A DNA stretch of 18,141 bases, taken from NCBI GenBank assembly GCA_021793055.1, contig JAJYTL010000009.1:1-18141 (forward strand), in the 5' to 3' direction. The position numbers and the translations under genes are program-made. Positions 6,946 to 14,190 of this stretch are shown piece after piece (within the stretch, counting starts at the first letter, position 1; every line of letters begins with the position of its first letter). The notes beneath the pieces are model-generated. The model saw nothing but the letters and a program-made list of their open reading frames with translations. It did not search any database and had not been told where the DNA came from. This DNA comes from Pseudomonadota bacterium. GTDB taxonomy: Bacteria; Pseudomonadota; Alphaproteobacteria; Ferrovibrionales; Ferrovibrionaceae.

Positions 6946-7488
6946 ATGGCCTACGACCTGAAACAGTTCATTGCCGATACCCACGCCGCGCTCAAGGCCG
7001 ATCCGGGTCCGGCCGGCCGCGAGCAGGTTCGCCGCGCGCTGGAACGGCTGCTGCAGGACAAGGATTTCCTCGCCACGCAATGCTCGGAGGCGACACCGGC
7101 CGGCCTCTATCGCCTATATGAAGACCCCGACCTCGGATTTCAGGTTCTCGCCCATTTCAACAAGGGCGCGCGCATCTCGCCGCCGCACGATCATGGCCGC
7201 TCCTGGGCCATCTACGGCCAAGCCACGCTTTACACCGACATGACCGAGTGGGAACGCACCGACGACGGCACCGATCCGAAGAAGGCCGCGCTCAAGGTGA
7301 AACGCCGCTACCGCCTGACGCCGGGACAGGCGGGCATTTTCCAGAACGGCGACATCCATTCCATCGACTATCCCGAGAACGCCCGCTTCATCCGCGTCAC
7401 CGGCACCAATCTCGACGAGATCGACCGCGTCAAGTTCGATCCGAAGAGCGGCGAGATAACCCGCATGACCCGCCAGCAGGCAACCTGA
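6946..7488 (+). CDS. Cysteine-dioxygenase-like cupin (COG5553-type metalloprotein)
   Basis: This 180-aa small cupin resembles thiol dioxygenases (cysteine or 3-mercaptopropionate dioxygenase), which use mononuclear Fe(II) held by three histidines to oxidise a thiol to a sulfinate. The likely ligands are H81 and H83 in SPPHDHGRSWAIYGQ and H138 in QNGDIHSIDYP; the second cupin motif includes LTPGQAGIF. A helical N-terminal segment (1-50) precedes the barrel, as in the family. The ATG follows GGGAG. Its TGA overlaps an ATG of the rhodanese frame (TGATG at 7486-7490), so the two proteins are probably translated together, which supports a sulfur substrate. The exact thiol is unknown, and iron rather than another metal is assumed from the family. 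Confidence 0.8.
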   Translation: MAYDLKQFIADTHAALKADPGPAGREQVRRALERLLQDKDFLATQCSEATPAGLYRLYEDPDLGFQVLAHFNKGARISPPHDHGRSWAIYGQATLYTDMTEWERTDDGTDPKKAALKVKRRYRLTPGQAGIFQNGDIHSIDYPENARFIRVTGTNLDEIDRVKFDPKSGEITRMTRQQAT

Positions 7489-7511
7489 TGCGGGTTCGAG
7501 GACGGATACGC

Positions 7512-9110
7512 ATGACGGACGTGACGAAGGTCTCCGCAGCAACGCTCAAAGCCATGATCGGCGACGGCGGCGAGCTTGCGCTTCTCGACCTGCGGGAAGA
7601 ACTGATCTTCTCGCAATCCCATCTCCTGCACGCCCGCTCGCTGCCCTTGAGCCGGCTCGAACTTCGCCTTCCGCTCTTGGTGCCGCGGCTCGGCACCCGC
7701 ATCGTCCTGATCGACGACGGCGACGGTTCGGCAGCGCGCGCGGCGCCCGTTCTCGCGCGGCACGGCTATCGCGACGTCGCGGTGCTGGATGGCGGCAACC
7801 CGGCCTGGGCGGACGCCGGCTTTCCGCTCTTCTCCGGCGTCCACGTGCCAAGCAAGGCCTTCGGCGAGGTGATCGAGCATGCCTGCGGCACGCCGAGCAT
7901 CGATGCCGCCGAATTGAAGCGCATGATCGATGCTGGCGAGGATCTTATCGTGCTCGACAGTCGGCCCTTCGACGAATTCGTGCGGGTCTCGATTCCGACC
8001 GCGACCGACGTGCCGGGGGCCGAGCTCGTGCTCCGGGCCGGCGACCTCGTGCCCTCGCCGAAGACCACCGTGGTGGTCAACTGCGCCGGCCGGACGCGCA
8101 GCATCATCGGCGCCCAATCGCTGATCAACGCCGGATTGCCGAACAAGGTGGTGGCACTCCGCAACGGCACCATGGGCTGGACCCTGGCCGGTTTCACCCC
8201 CGATCACGGCCAGGACCGACGCGCGCCGGCGGGAGTGCCCTCGGCCAAGGCGCTCGCCTCGGCCAAGACGGCGGCGGCGGCGCTCGGCCGACGCCTGGCG
8301 GTGACGCGCATCGACCTCGACACGCTGGCACGCTTCCGCGCCGAAAGTGCGATGCGAAGTCTTTATGTCTTCGACGTGCGCGATCCTCGGGACTACGCGG
8401 CCGGGCATCTCGCGGGCGCGGTCTCGGCCCCCGGCGGCCAACTGGTTCAAGCGACCGACTATTACGTCGGCACGCTCAATGCCCGGATCGTGCTCGTCGA
8501 CGATCTCGAGGTGCGCGCGGTGATGACCGCCTCCTGGCTGCGGCAGATGGGCTGGGGCGAGGTCTTCGTTCTGGTCGCATCGGGCGCGGAAAAAGGCGCT
8601 GCCGCGCCGCCGCCGCTCGGCTATGCGCCGAGGCCGGAAAGCCGCGTCGATGCCGACGCCCTCGCCGCGCTCATCGCGCAACGGGCGGTGACGGTAATAG
8701 ATATCTCCTTGAGCCGCGATTACCGCCGGAGCCACATCCCGGGCGCCTGGTTCGCGATCCGTACCCGGCTCGGGCGCGCCTGGCCGAAGATCGCGCCGAA
8801 GGGAACCGTGGTCCTGACCTCGGAAGACGGCATTCTCGCCACTCTCGCGCTGGACGAGGCCAAGGCGCTCGGCCCGGCCGAGGTCCGCTACCTCGAAGGC
8901 GGCAACGCCGCCTGGTCGGCGTCCGGCCGCGCCCTGACCGACAGCGATCCGCGCCTGGCCGACGAGCCCTTGGACGTCTGGCTCAAGCCCTACGAGCGGG
9001 CGGGCGGCCAGCAGGCCGCGATGAACGAATACCTCTCCTGGGAGGTCGACCTGCTCGGCCGCGTCGCGGAAGACGGCAGTTGCCGTTTCGCGCCGCTTGC
9101 CGCGCGCTAG
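7512..9110 (+). CDS. Four-domain rhodanese sulfurtransferase with one catalytic cysteine
   Basis: The protein is 532 aa with four rhodanese-fold repeats, at about 5-108, 127-232, 265-357 and 378-476. Rhodaneses carry sulfane sulfur on a loop cysteine. Here only domain 2 has it (C191 in VVVNCAGRTRSIIG). The matching loops read VLIDDGDGSA in domain 1, VLVDDLEVRA in domain 3 and VVLTSEDGIL in domain 4, all without cysteine. Other rhodanese marks are present, such as VLDGGNPAWADAGFPL and YLEGGNAAWSASG. No signal peptide is seen, so it is probably cytoplasmic. GAGGA lies about 9 nt before the chosen ATG; an in-frame ATG at 7488, overlapping the previous stop, would add eight residues. It is coupled to the thiol-dioxygenase-like gene, so it may handle persulfides or thiosulfate from that step. 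Its stop shares CTAG with the converging cyclase gene. Confidence 0.9.
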   Translation: MTDVTKVSAATLKAMIGDGGELALLDLREELIFSQSHLLHARSLPLSRLELRLPLLVPRLGTRIVLIDDGDGSAARAAPVLARHGYRDVAVLDGGNPAWADAGFPLFSGVHVPSKAFGEVIEHACGTPSIDAAELKRMIDAGEDLIVLDSRPFDEFVRVSIPTATDVPGAELVLRAGDLVPSPKTTVVVNCAGRTRSIIGAQSLINAGLPNKVVALRNGTMGWTLAGFTPDHGQDRRAPAGVPSAKALASAKTAAAALGRRLAVTRIDLDTLARFRAESAMRSLYVFDVRDPRDYAAGHLAGAVSAPGGQLVQATDYYVGTLNARIVLVDDLEVRAVMTASWLRQMGWGEVFVLVASGAEKGAAAPPPLGYAPRPESRVDADALAALIAQRAVTVIDISLSRDYRRSHIPGAWFAIRTRLGRAWPKIAPKGTVVLTSEDGILATLALDEAKALGPAEVRYLEGGNAAWSASGRALTDSDPRLADEPLDVWLKPYERAGGQQAAMNEYLSWEVDLLGRVAEDGSCRFAPLAAR

Positions 9111-10861
9111 GCCGGCACGCCCGCCTTTCGCAGCGCCTCGACATGGCGCTCCTGATCGGCGGCAACCGTATAGCGAAGCCGCCCGGCGTAGGTCGCGACA
9201 GTGAAGGCGGGATCGACGCGCAGCGCCGCCGCCACCGCCGCCTTGGCTTCCGCCGCCTTGCCGAGCGCCGCGTAGCAGGCCGCCAGATCGGCGAGATGCT
9301 CGGCCCGGGGATGGGCAATCCGCTTGTAGGCCTCGATCGCCTCCTCGTAGCGGCCGAGAGCGAGCAGCGCCCGCCCCAGGAGATGCGCCCGCGCATGGGC
9401 CTCGTAGGGATCGAGGCGAACCGCCGTCTCCAGCATCTTCACGCCCTCCTCCGCCCGGCCGAGCCAGGTCAGAAGCTCGCCACGCTGCGCCACCAACCGC
9501 GAATCGTTGGGATTGAGGCGATAGGCGCGATCCTGATGCAGCTTCGCCTTTTCCCAGTCGCGCTCGTACATCGCGACTTCGCAGAGTATCCGGTTCGCCT
9601 CGACGTCGTTCTGGTCGATGCGGTAGGCGGTCTCCACTTCCTTTAGCGATTCCTCCCAGAACTTCTCCGGCACGTCGGTAAAGCCGCGCGCCATCGCCTG
9701 CCCGAGCGTGCAGGCCTTCCAGGCATGGGCGGGCGCGAAATTGGGATCGAGCGCGATCGCCTTTTGCAAGAGATCGAGCGCCTTGGCGTTATCTTCTCTG
9801 GTGAACTTGTGATGATGGATCTTCGCCGACAACACCAGGTCGTAGGCCGCCATGTCCTCGGGCGGCTTGCGCGTCAGCTGCTGAACCAGGGCCGATTCGA
9901 CGCGGCCCGGCAGAATCGCGACGATTGAACCGCAAAGCTCGTCCTGAAGCTCGAAGATGTCCGAAAGCTCGCGGTCGTAGCGCTCGGCCCAGATATGCTC
10001 GCCGGTCGCGGCGTCGATCACCTGCACCGTGACCCGCACCCGGTTACCGGCCTTGCGCACGCTGCCCTCGACGACGTACTTGACCCCAAGATCGCGGCCG
10101 ACCTGGGTCACGTTCACTGCCTTGTCCTTGTAGACGAAGGTGGAGTTGCGCGCGATGACGATGAGGTTCGGGAACCGCGAGAGCGCGGTGATGATGTCCT
10201 CGGTGATGCCGTCGGCGAAGAAGCCTTGCTCCGGATCTGTCGACATGTTGGCGAAGGGCAGCACCGCGATCGAGGGCCGCTCCGCCGCCGTCGGCCGCCG
10301 TTCGATCCCGGTCCGCACCGCTCCGCCGTCGGCGCCGGCCTCGGTCGCCTCGACGTGAAAGACCGCGACCGGCTCGTCGATGTTCTTCAGGTGCTGCATG
10401 CCGCCATCGACGAACAGCACCTGGAGCTTGCGCTTGACCTCCTCGTAAACCTTGCGCGAGAGGCAAATGCCGCCGGGCTTGGCCAGGGCCTCGAGGCGCG
10501 CCGCCACGTTGACCCCGTCGCCATAAAGGTTGTCGCCGTCGATGATGACGTCGCCGATATTGATGCCGACGCGGAACTGCATCGGCGGGCGGTCCGCGAA
10601 ATGCGTGTTACGCTCGACGAGGAGCTTCTGGAATTCAAGCGCGGACATCATGGCATCGAGCGGGCTCGCGAACTCGACGATGACCGAATCCCCGGCGCCG
10701 CCGAAAATCCGCCCGTGATGGGCGCGAACGCTGTCGTCGATGATGGCGCGGCACGATTTCAGGGCCGCCAGCGTCGCAACCTCGTCCTTGCCCATCATGC
10801 GGCTGAACGAAACCACATCGGCGGCAAGAATGGTTGTGAGCTTGCGCTCGATCGAAGACAT
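9107..10861 (-). CDS. Class III adenylate/guanylate cyclase with TolB-like and TPR regions
   Basis: The 584-aa protein starts with a class III nucleotide cyclase domain (about 5-170). Metal aspartates are D15 (ILAADVVSFSRMM) and D58 (GGAGDSVIVEF); the catalytic N118 and R122 lie in YGDGVNVAARLE. A TolB-like/FlgO-like region follows (IAVLPFANMSTDPEQGFFADG, about 196-330), then TPR repeats from about 355 to 560 (for example NAKALDLLQKAIALDP and GRYEEAIEAYKRIAHP). The catalytic set looks intact, so it probably makes cAMP, with cGMP not excluded. No membrane segment is seen. The start is fixed by GGAGG 8 nt before the ATG (complement at 10859-10861). This architecture is common, often in several copies, in rhizobia-like alphaproteobacteria. 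It is divergent from the ring-cleavage operon. Confidence 0.92.
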   Translation of the reverse strand: MSSIERKLTTILAADVVSFSRMMGKDEVATLAALKSCRAIIDDSVRAHHGRIFGGAGDSVIVEFASPLDAMMSALEFQKLLVERNTHFADRPPMQFRVGINIGDVIIDGDNLYGDGVNVAARLEALAKPGGICLSRKVYEEVKRKLQVLFVDGGMQHLKNIDEPVAVFHVEATEAGADGGAVRTGIERRPTAAERPSIAVLPFANMSTDPEQGFFADGITEDIITALSRFPNLIVIARNSTFVYKDKAVNVTQVGRDLGVKYVVEGSVRKAGNRVRVTVQVIDAATGEHIWAERYDRELSDIFELQDELCGSIVAILPGRVESALVQQLTRKPPEDMAAYDLVLSAKIHHHKFTREDNAKALDLLQKAIALDPNFAPAHAWKACTLGQAMARGFTDVPEKFWEESLKEVETAYRIDQNDVEANRILCEVAMYERDWEKAKLHQDRAYRLNPNDSRLVAQRGELLTWLGRAEEGVKMLETAVRLDPYEAHARAHLLGRALLALGRYEEAIEAYKRIAHPRAEHLADLAACYAALGKAAEAKAAVAAALRVDPAFTVATYAGRLRYTVAADQERHVEALRKAGVPA

Positions 10862-10921
10862 CGCGGCAGCCTCCAAGGTCGGGCCCGAGGGCAGGCCCGC
10901 ACCCGGACCCGCCAAGGTCAT

Positions 10922-10930
10922 ATTATACCA
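10922..10930 (-). promoter_or_regulatory. Extended -10 promoter of the cyclase gene
   Basis: On the minus strand the sequence reads TGGTATAAT, a full consensus extended -10 (TGnTATAAT). No good -35 is present 17 bp further out, which extended -10 promoters can tolerate. Transcription would start near 10915, giving a leader of about 54 nt to the ATG. Confidence 0.6.
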
Positions 10931-10996
10931 ACTCGGCCGAATTCGGCGCGCTCACGCATCTTCATCTTTCCGTGATCCCCGGCCCGCGGCCACGGC

Positions 10997-11024
10997 TTGT
11001 CGCGCCGGGGGAGCATGGTATCCT
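10997..11024 (+). promoter_or_regulatory. Likely promoter of the hydratase-dioxygenase operon
   Basis: TTGTCG (10997-11002) and TATCCT (11019-11024) are 16 bp apart, with TG in the extended position (TGGTATCCT). The predicted start lies about 43 nt before the ATG at 11074. The site shares the 212-bp divergent gap with the cyclase promoter. Confidence 0.5.
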
Positions 11025-11073
11025 GCCGGCAACGCGCCGCCAGGGCGCGAGACGCCGAAATCGGGAGGACCAC

Positions 11074-11868
11074 ATGTCGGCAGACAAGGTCGCGCAGGCG
11101 GCAGATTGGCTTTTTGCGGCGCGGCGCGAGCGGCAACGCTTCGCGGCGCTGCCGGCGGCTTTGCGCCCGGCCGACGACAAGGAAGCCTATGCCATGCAGG
11201 CAGCCTTGCAGCACCGCCTTCAAGCCGCGCAAGGGCCGCTCGCCGGCGGCAAGATCGCCCTCACCACGCCGCAGATGCAGAAACTGGTCGGCTACGACCG
11301 GCCGATCGCCGGCGGCCTTCTCGCCAAGACCATCCATCGCGGCTTTGTCGAGCTTCCGGCCACGGCGTTCCTTCACCCCGGCATCGAGTGCGAGGTCGCG
11401 GTCGAGCTCGCCCGGCCGCTCGGCAAGACCGGCGCGCCGCACACGGCGGAGAGCGTCGCCGGCGCGGTCGCAGCCTGCATGGCGGCAATCGAGCTGGTCG
11501 ACGACCGAGCGGCGGATTACGCTAACATCGATGCCGCGACCTTGATCGCCGACAATGCCTTCAATCACGGCAGCGTGCTCGGCCAGCGGGTCCGCGCCTG
11601 GCGCGAGTTGGATCTGCCGGCGGCGCGCGGCGTGATCCGGATTGATGGCCGCGAAGTCGGCCACGGCAAGGGCGGCGACGTCATGGGCGGCCATCCCTTC
11701 GCCGCTCTGGCCTGGCTCGCCAACCATGCCGCCGCCTTTGGCTACGACCTCGCGGCCGGCGACGTGGTTTTGACCGGAAGCCTGGTGGTGACGCAATGGG
11801 CGACACGGGGCCAAACCGTCGAAATCGAAATCGAGGGGCTCGGCACGGCCGGCATCCGCTTCGTCTGA
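11074..11868 (+). CDS. 2-keto-4-pentenoate hydratase-like protein (MhpD/FAH family)
   Basis: The 264-aa protein is of the MhpD/fumarylacetoacetate hydrolase fold. MhpD-type enzymes add water to 2-hydroxypenta-2,4-dienoate after meta-cleavage of aromatic rings; related decarboxylases share the fold. Visible features are the GGKIALTTPQMQKLVG block with the active-site lysine K60, the metal ligands E105 and E107 in PGIECEVAVEL, a third acidic ligand at E140 (AIELVDDR), and the C-terminal GDVVLTGSLV. The length is normal. GGGAGG lies before the ATG; an upstream extension to 10972 is non-homologous. It leads a two-gene unit, with an intradiol dioxygenase 39 bp downstream. A decarboxylase or another FAH-family hydrolase acting on the ortho-cleavage product remains possible. 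Confidence 0.85.
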   Translation: MSADKVAQAADWLFAARRERQRFAALPAALRPADDKEAYAMQAALQHRLQAAQGPLAGGKIALTTPQMQKLVGYDRPIAGGLLAKTIHRGFVELPATAFLHPGIECEVAVELARPLGKTGAPHTAESVAGAVAACMAAIELVDDRAADYANIDAATLIADNAFNHGSVLGQRVRAWRELDLPAARGVIRIDGREVGHGKGGDVMGGHPFAALAWLANHAAAFGYDLAAGDVVLTGSLVVTQWATRGQTVEIEIEGLGTAGIRFV

Positions 11869-11907
11869 AGCCACGCCCCCAAGCACTTTTATCGAGGGAG
11901 CAAGATC

Positions 11908-12741
11908 GTGCGCAATTTCACGCCGGAGACCTTGACCGAAGCGGTGGTGGCGCGGCTTTCGGACTGCGACAATCCCCGGCTCAAGGCGGTGATGACCGGC
12001 CTCGTCCGCCACCTGCATGCCTTCGTGCGCGAGGTGAACCTGACCGAGGCGGAATGGTTCGAGGGCATTCAGTTCCTCACCGCGACGGGACAGAAATGCG
12101 ACGCCGACCGGCAGGAGTTCATCCTGCTCTCCGATGTTCTCGGCGTTTCGATGATGGTCGACGCCCTGAACCACGGCACGCCCTCGGGCGCGACGGAATC
12201 GACCGTGCTCGGCCCATTTTATATTCCAGGTGCCCCCGAACTCGCGAGCGACGCCGACATCGCTCACGGCTCGCCGGGCGAGCCGACCGCGATTTCCGGC
12301 CGCGTGCTCGACGCCACCGGCAAGCCGATCGCGGGCGCCGTGCTCGACGTCTGGCAGACCGCAACGAACGGCCTCTATAGCATCCAGGATCCGGAACAGG
12401 ACCGCTACAACCTGCGTGGCCGCTTCCGCACCGGCGGCGACGGGCGCTATGCCTTCCGCACCGTCAAGCCGGTGAGCTATCCGGTGCCGACCGACGGCCC
12501 GGTGGGGCGAATTCTGGACGCCATGGGCCGCCACCCGCACCGTCCCGCCCATATCCATTTCATCGTCTCGGCGCCGGGCTACGAGACCCTCACCACCCAT
12601 CTGTTCGCAAACGGCGACCCCTATCTCGATTCCGACGTGGTCTTCGCCGTGAAAAATTCTCTGGTGGTTGATTTCGCGCCGACGGGCGACGGCACGGGCC
12701 TCGCCGCCGCTTACGACTTCCGCCTGGCGCCAAGCGCCTGA
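11908..12741 (+). CDS. Intradiol ring-cleavage dioxygenase (hydroxyquinol/catechol 1,2-dioxygenase type)
   Basis: The 277-aa non-heme Fe(III) enzyme splits an ortho-dihydroxy ring between the two hydroxyls. An N-terminal helical dimerisation domain (about 1-100) matches catechol and hydroxyquinol dioxygenases. The beta-sandwich follows, with GPFYIPGAPE (102-111), GRVLDATGKPIAGAVLDVWQ (131-150), and iron ligands Y157 (NGLYSIQ), Y191 (VSYPVPTDGPVG), H215 and H217 (RPAHIHF). The ligand set is complete. The start codon is GTG with GAGGGAG upstream, 39 bp after the hydratase-like gene. The substrate could be hydroxyquinol, catechol or a substituted catechol; no maleylacetate reductase or cycloisomerase is in the window to decide. 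The intradiol class is firm; the substrate is inference. Confidence 0.92.
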   Translation: MRNFTPETLTEAVVARLSDCDNPRLKAVMTGLVRHLHAFVREVNLTEAEWFEGIQFLTATGQKCDADRQEFILLSDVLGVSMMVDALNHGTPSGATESTVLGPFYIPGAPELASDADIAHGSPGEPTAISGRVLDATGKPIAGAVLDVWQTATNGLYSIQDPEQDRYNLRGRFRTGGDGRYAFRTVKPVSYPVPTDGPVGRILDAMGRHPHRPAHIHFIVSAPGYETLTTHLFANGDPYLDSDVVFAVKNSLVVDFAPTGDGTGLAAAYDFRLAPSA

Positions 12742-12757
12742 CGGGTGATCGGCGCCG

Positions 12758-13399
12758 TCAGACCCGATAGAGCGCTTCGGGAATTTTCGCCAACTCGGAC
12801 GGCTGCAAGCGCCCGCGCGAGAGGCCATAGAATTCCTGAAAACTCATGATCAGCGGCCGCCAAAGATCGGGATCGACGCGATCGGGATTGCCTGCCATGC
12901 GGATCGTCTCGTCGAGATGAACGCGAACGACGCGGACCTGAATGCCGAGCGCACGGCCGCGCCATTTCGCGTCGTCAGCGGCCAGAGGCGTCGTCGATTC
13001 GACTTTGGCTTCGAGATGCACCGGGCATTCGAGCACCCGTGGCGCGGCCACCTCATTAGCTGCGACGGGCGTCAGTCCGGCGAGCTGGAACTTGTCCTTC
13101 GCGAAGCGATAGCCGCGGCGGATCTTGCCTTCCGGAACCGGATCGGAGCCCGTGGTGCGAGCCAGCCGATCGACCGCCGAAACCATCTGCTCGGATGGCA
13201 GATTGAGCACGCATTCGCCGCTCCGCAGCATGTTTTGCGTCGTCTTCGACGCGGCGGCGAGGCCGAGCATCGCGCGTTCGCCGAGCCACCACACCGACGA
13301 CATCGGCGCGAGATTGAACGAACCGTCTTCGTTCACCGTACTGATAAGGACGACAGGCGCGCCGAAATAAAGAATCGCGGGATTACTGACGCAATGCAT
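12758..13399 (-). CDS. Flavin-reductase-like FMN-binding split-barrel protein
   Basis: The 213-aa protein is of the DIM6/NTAB flavin reductase-like family. It begins MHCVSNPAILYFGAPVVLIST, followed by VNEDGSFNLAPMSSVWWLG, a typical start of the FMN-binding barrel, and GECVLNLPSE further on. Family members either reduce FMN for a partner monooxygenase or bind FMN for other oxidoreductions. The ATG at 13399 (complement) is chosen because GGAG lies about 9 nt upstream; an ATG 33 bp earlier (13432) has no ribosome binding site. It converges on the dioxygenase gene with 16 bp between. A link to aromatic degradation, as the reductase of a monooxygenase, is suggested only by position. Confidence 0.85.
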   Translation of the reverse strand: MHCVSNPAILYFGAPVVLISTVNEDGSFNLAPMSSVWWLGERAMLGLAAASKTTQNMLRSGECVLNLPSEQMVSAVDRLARTTGSDPVPEGKIRRGYRFAKDKFQLAGLTPVAANEVAAPRVLECPVHLEAKVESTTPLAADDAKWRGRALGIQVRVVRVHLDETIRMAGNPDRVDPDLWRPLIMSFQEFYGLSRGRLQPSELAKIPEALYRV

Positions 13400-13460
13400 G
13401 GCGATGGGCTCCGTGATTGACCGACTGCCCATTGCTAGGCACCGCGGCGATCCCGAGCAC

Positions 13461-13484
13461 TCCGTTTCTTGCGCGCGAAACGGA
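13461..13484. other. Perfect 8-bp hairpin between alkB and the flavin reductase gene
   Basis: TCCGTTTC (13461-13468) and GAAACGGA (13477-13484) are exact reverse complements around an 8-base loop. The hairpin lies 30 bp past the alkB stop and about 60 bp before the flavin reductase start, all on the minus strand. No T-run follows it, so it is not a classic intrinsic terminator; it could end the ada-alkB transcript weakly or be a repressor site. Confidence 0.4.
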
Positions 13485-13513
13485 AATCCGCAACGGCGCT
13501 CCGCACGCCCGAT

Positions 13514-14182
13514 CTAAAACGCCTTGCGCAGCGTAAGGTTGAAGCGATAGGGGCCGGTCAGCGGATCATCGCCCGCCTTCAACGGCGCGATGCCGTGAAA
13601 GACGCGCCGGGCCGGCCCGCCCCAGACCGCGACGTCGCCGCTAAAGAGCCCGATGCGACGCGCGCGATCGGCGCGGCGCAGGCCGCCGAAAAGAAACGTC
13701 GCCGGCAGCCCCAAGGAGACCGAGACGATGGGCGCCGCGAAATCGCGCTCGTCGATGTCCTGGTGAAGCGAAAGCCGGGCGCCCGGCTCGTAGCGGTTGA
13801 TCAGGCAGACGTTGGGGGTGAAACCGCCGAAACCAGCGGCCCGCGCGACAGCCACCGCGAGATCGTAAAAGCCCTCGGGGATCGCCGGCCAGGGCCGGCC
13901 GCTCTCGGGATCGCGGGCGTCGTAGCGGTAGCCGCGCTGGTCCGCGACCCAACCGGCAGCGCCGCAATTGGTCATCGCGACCGACATGCGATGGCCGCCC
14001 GGCGTGACCATATGGCGAAACGGCGCGGCCTCAGCGATCTCGATAATCGCCGCCATGAGTTGCGGCGCCGAGCCGGCGGCAAGGCCACGAAAGAGAACGG
14101 CGCCTTCCGCCAGCACGTCGATCCGTCCGCCGTCATCGTCAAGGGAGGCGAAGAGATCGCCGCTCGGCGCACCTGCCGCCAT
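13514..14182 (-). CDS. alkB: AlkB, Fe(II)/2-oxoglutarate DNA dealkylation dioxygenase
   Basis: AlkB removes methyl groups from 1-methyladenine and 3-methylcytosine by oxidative demethylation. The 222-aa protein closely follows the E. coli enzyme: NRYEPGARLSLHQD (129-142) gives the iron ligands H140 and D142, H196 in RRVFHGIAPLKAG is the third, and R213 and R219 in GPYRFNLTLRKA hold 2-oxoglutarate. The substrate loop has MTNCGAAGW and GYRYD. The start at 14182 follows GAGGG, which overlaps the ada stop; the two genes are 8 bp apart, as in an ada-alkB operon, so alkB is probably induced by alkylation through Ada. An upstream extension to 14284 lies inside ada and is unlikely. Confidence 0.96.
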   Translation of the reverse strand: MAAGAPSGDLFASLDDDGGRIDVLAEGAVLFRGLAAGSAPQLMAAIIEIAEAAPFRHMVTPGGHRMSVAMTNCGAAGWVADQRGYRYDARDPESGRPWPAIPEGFYDLAVAVARAAGFGGFTPNVCLINRYEPGARLSLHQDIDERDFAAPIVSVSLGLPATFLFGGLRRADRARRIGLFSGDVAVWGGPARRVFHGIAPLKAGDDPLTGPYRFNLTLRKAF

Positions 14183-14190
14183 CGTCGCCC

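Noticed and set aside
7368..8735. 455-codon minus-strand frame opposite the tetra-rhodanese
   Set aside because: Shadow of the rhodanese gene, rich in His/Arg/Asp from antisense codons.
10918..12828. Very long minus-strand open frame (636 codons) opposite the hydratase and dioxygenase genes
   Set aside because: It is arginine-, alanine- and glycine-rich without family motifs and mirrors two genes with complete active sites. Long antisense frames are expected in GC-rich coding DNA.
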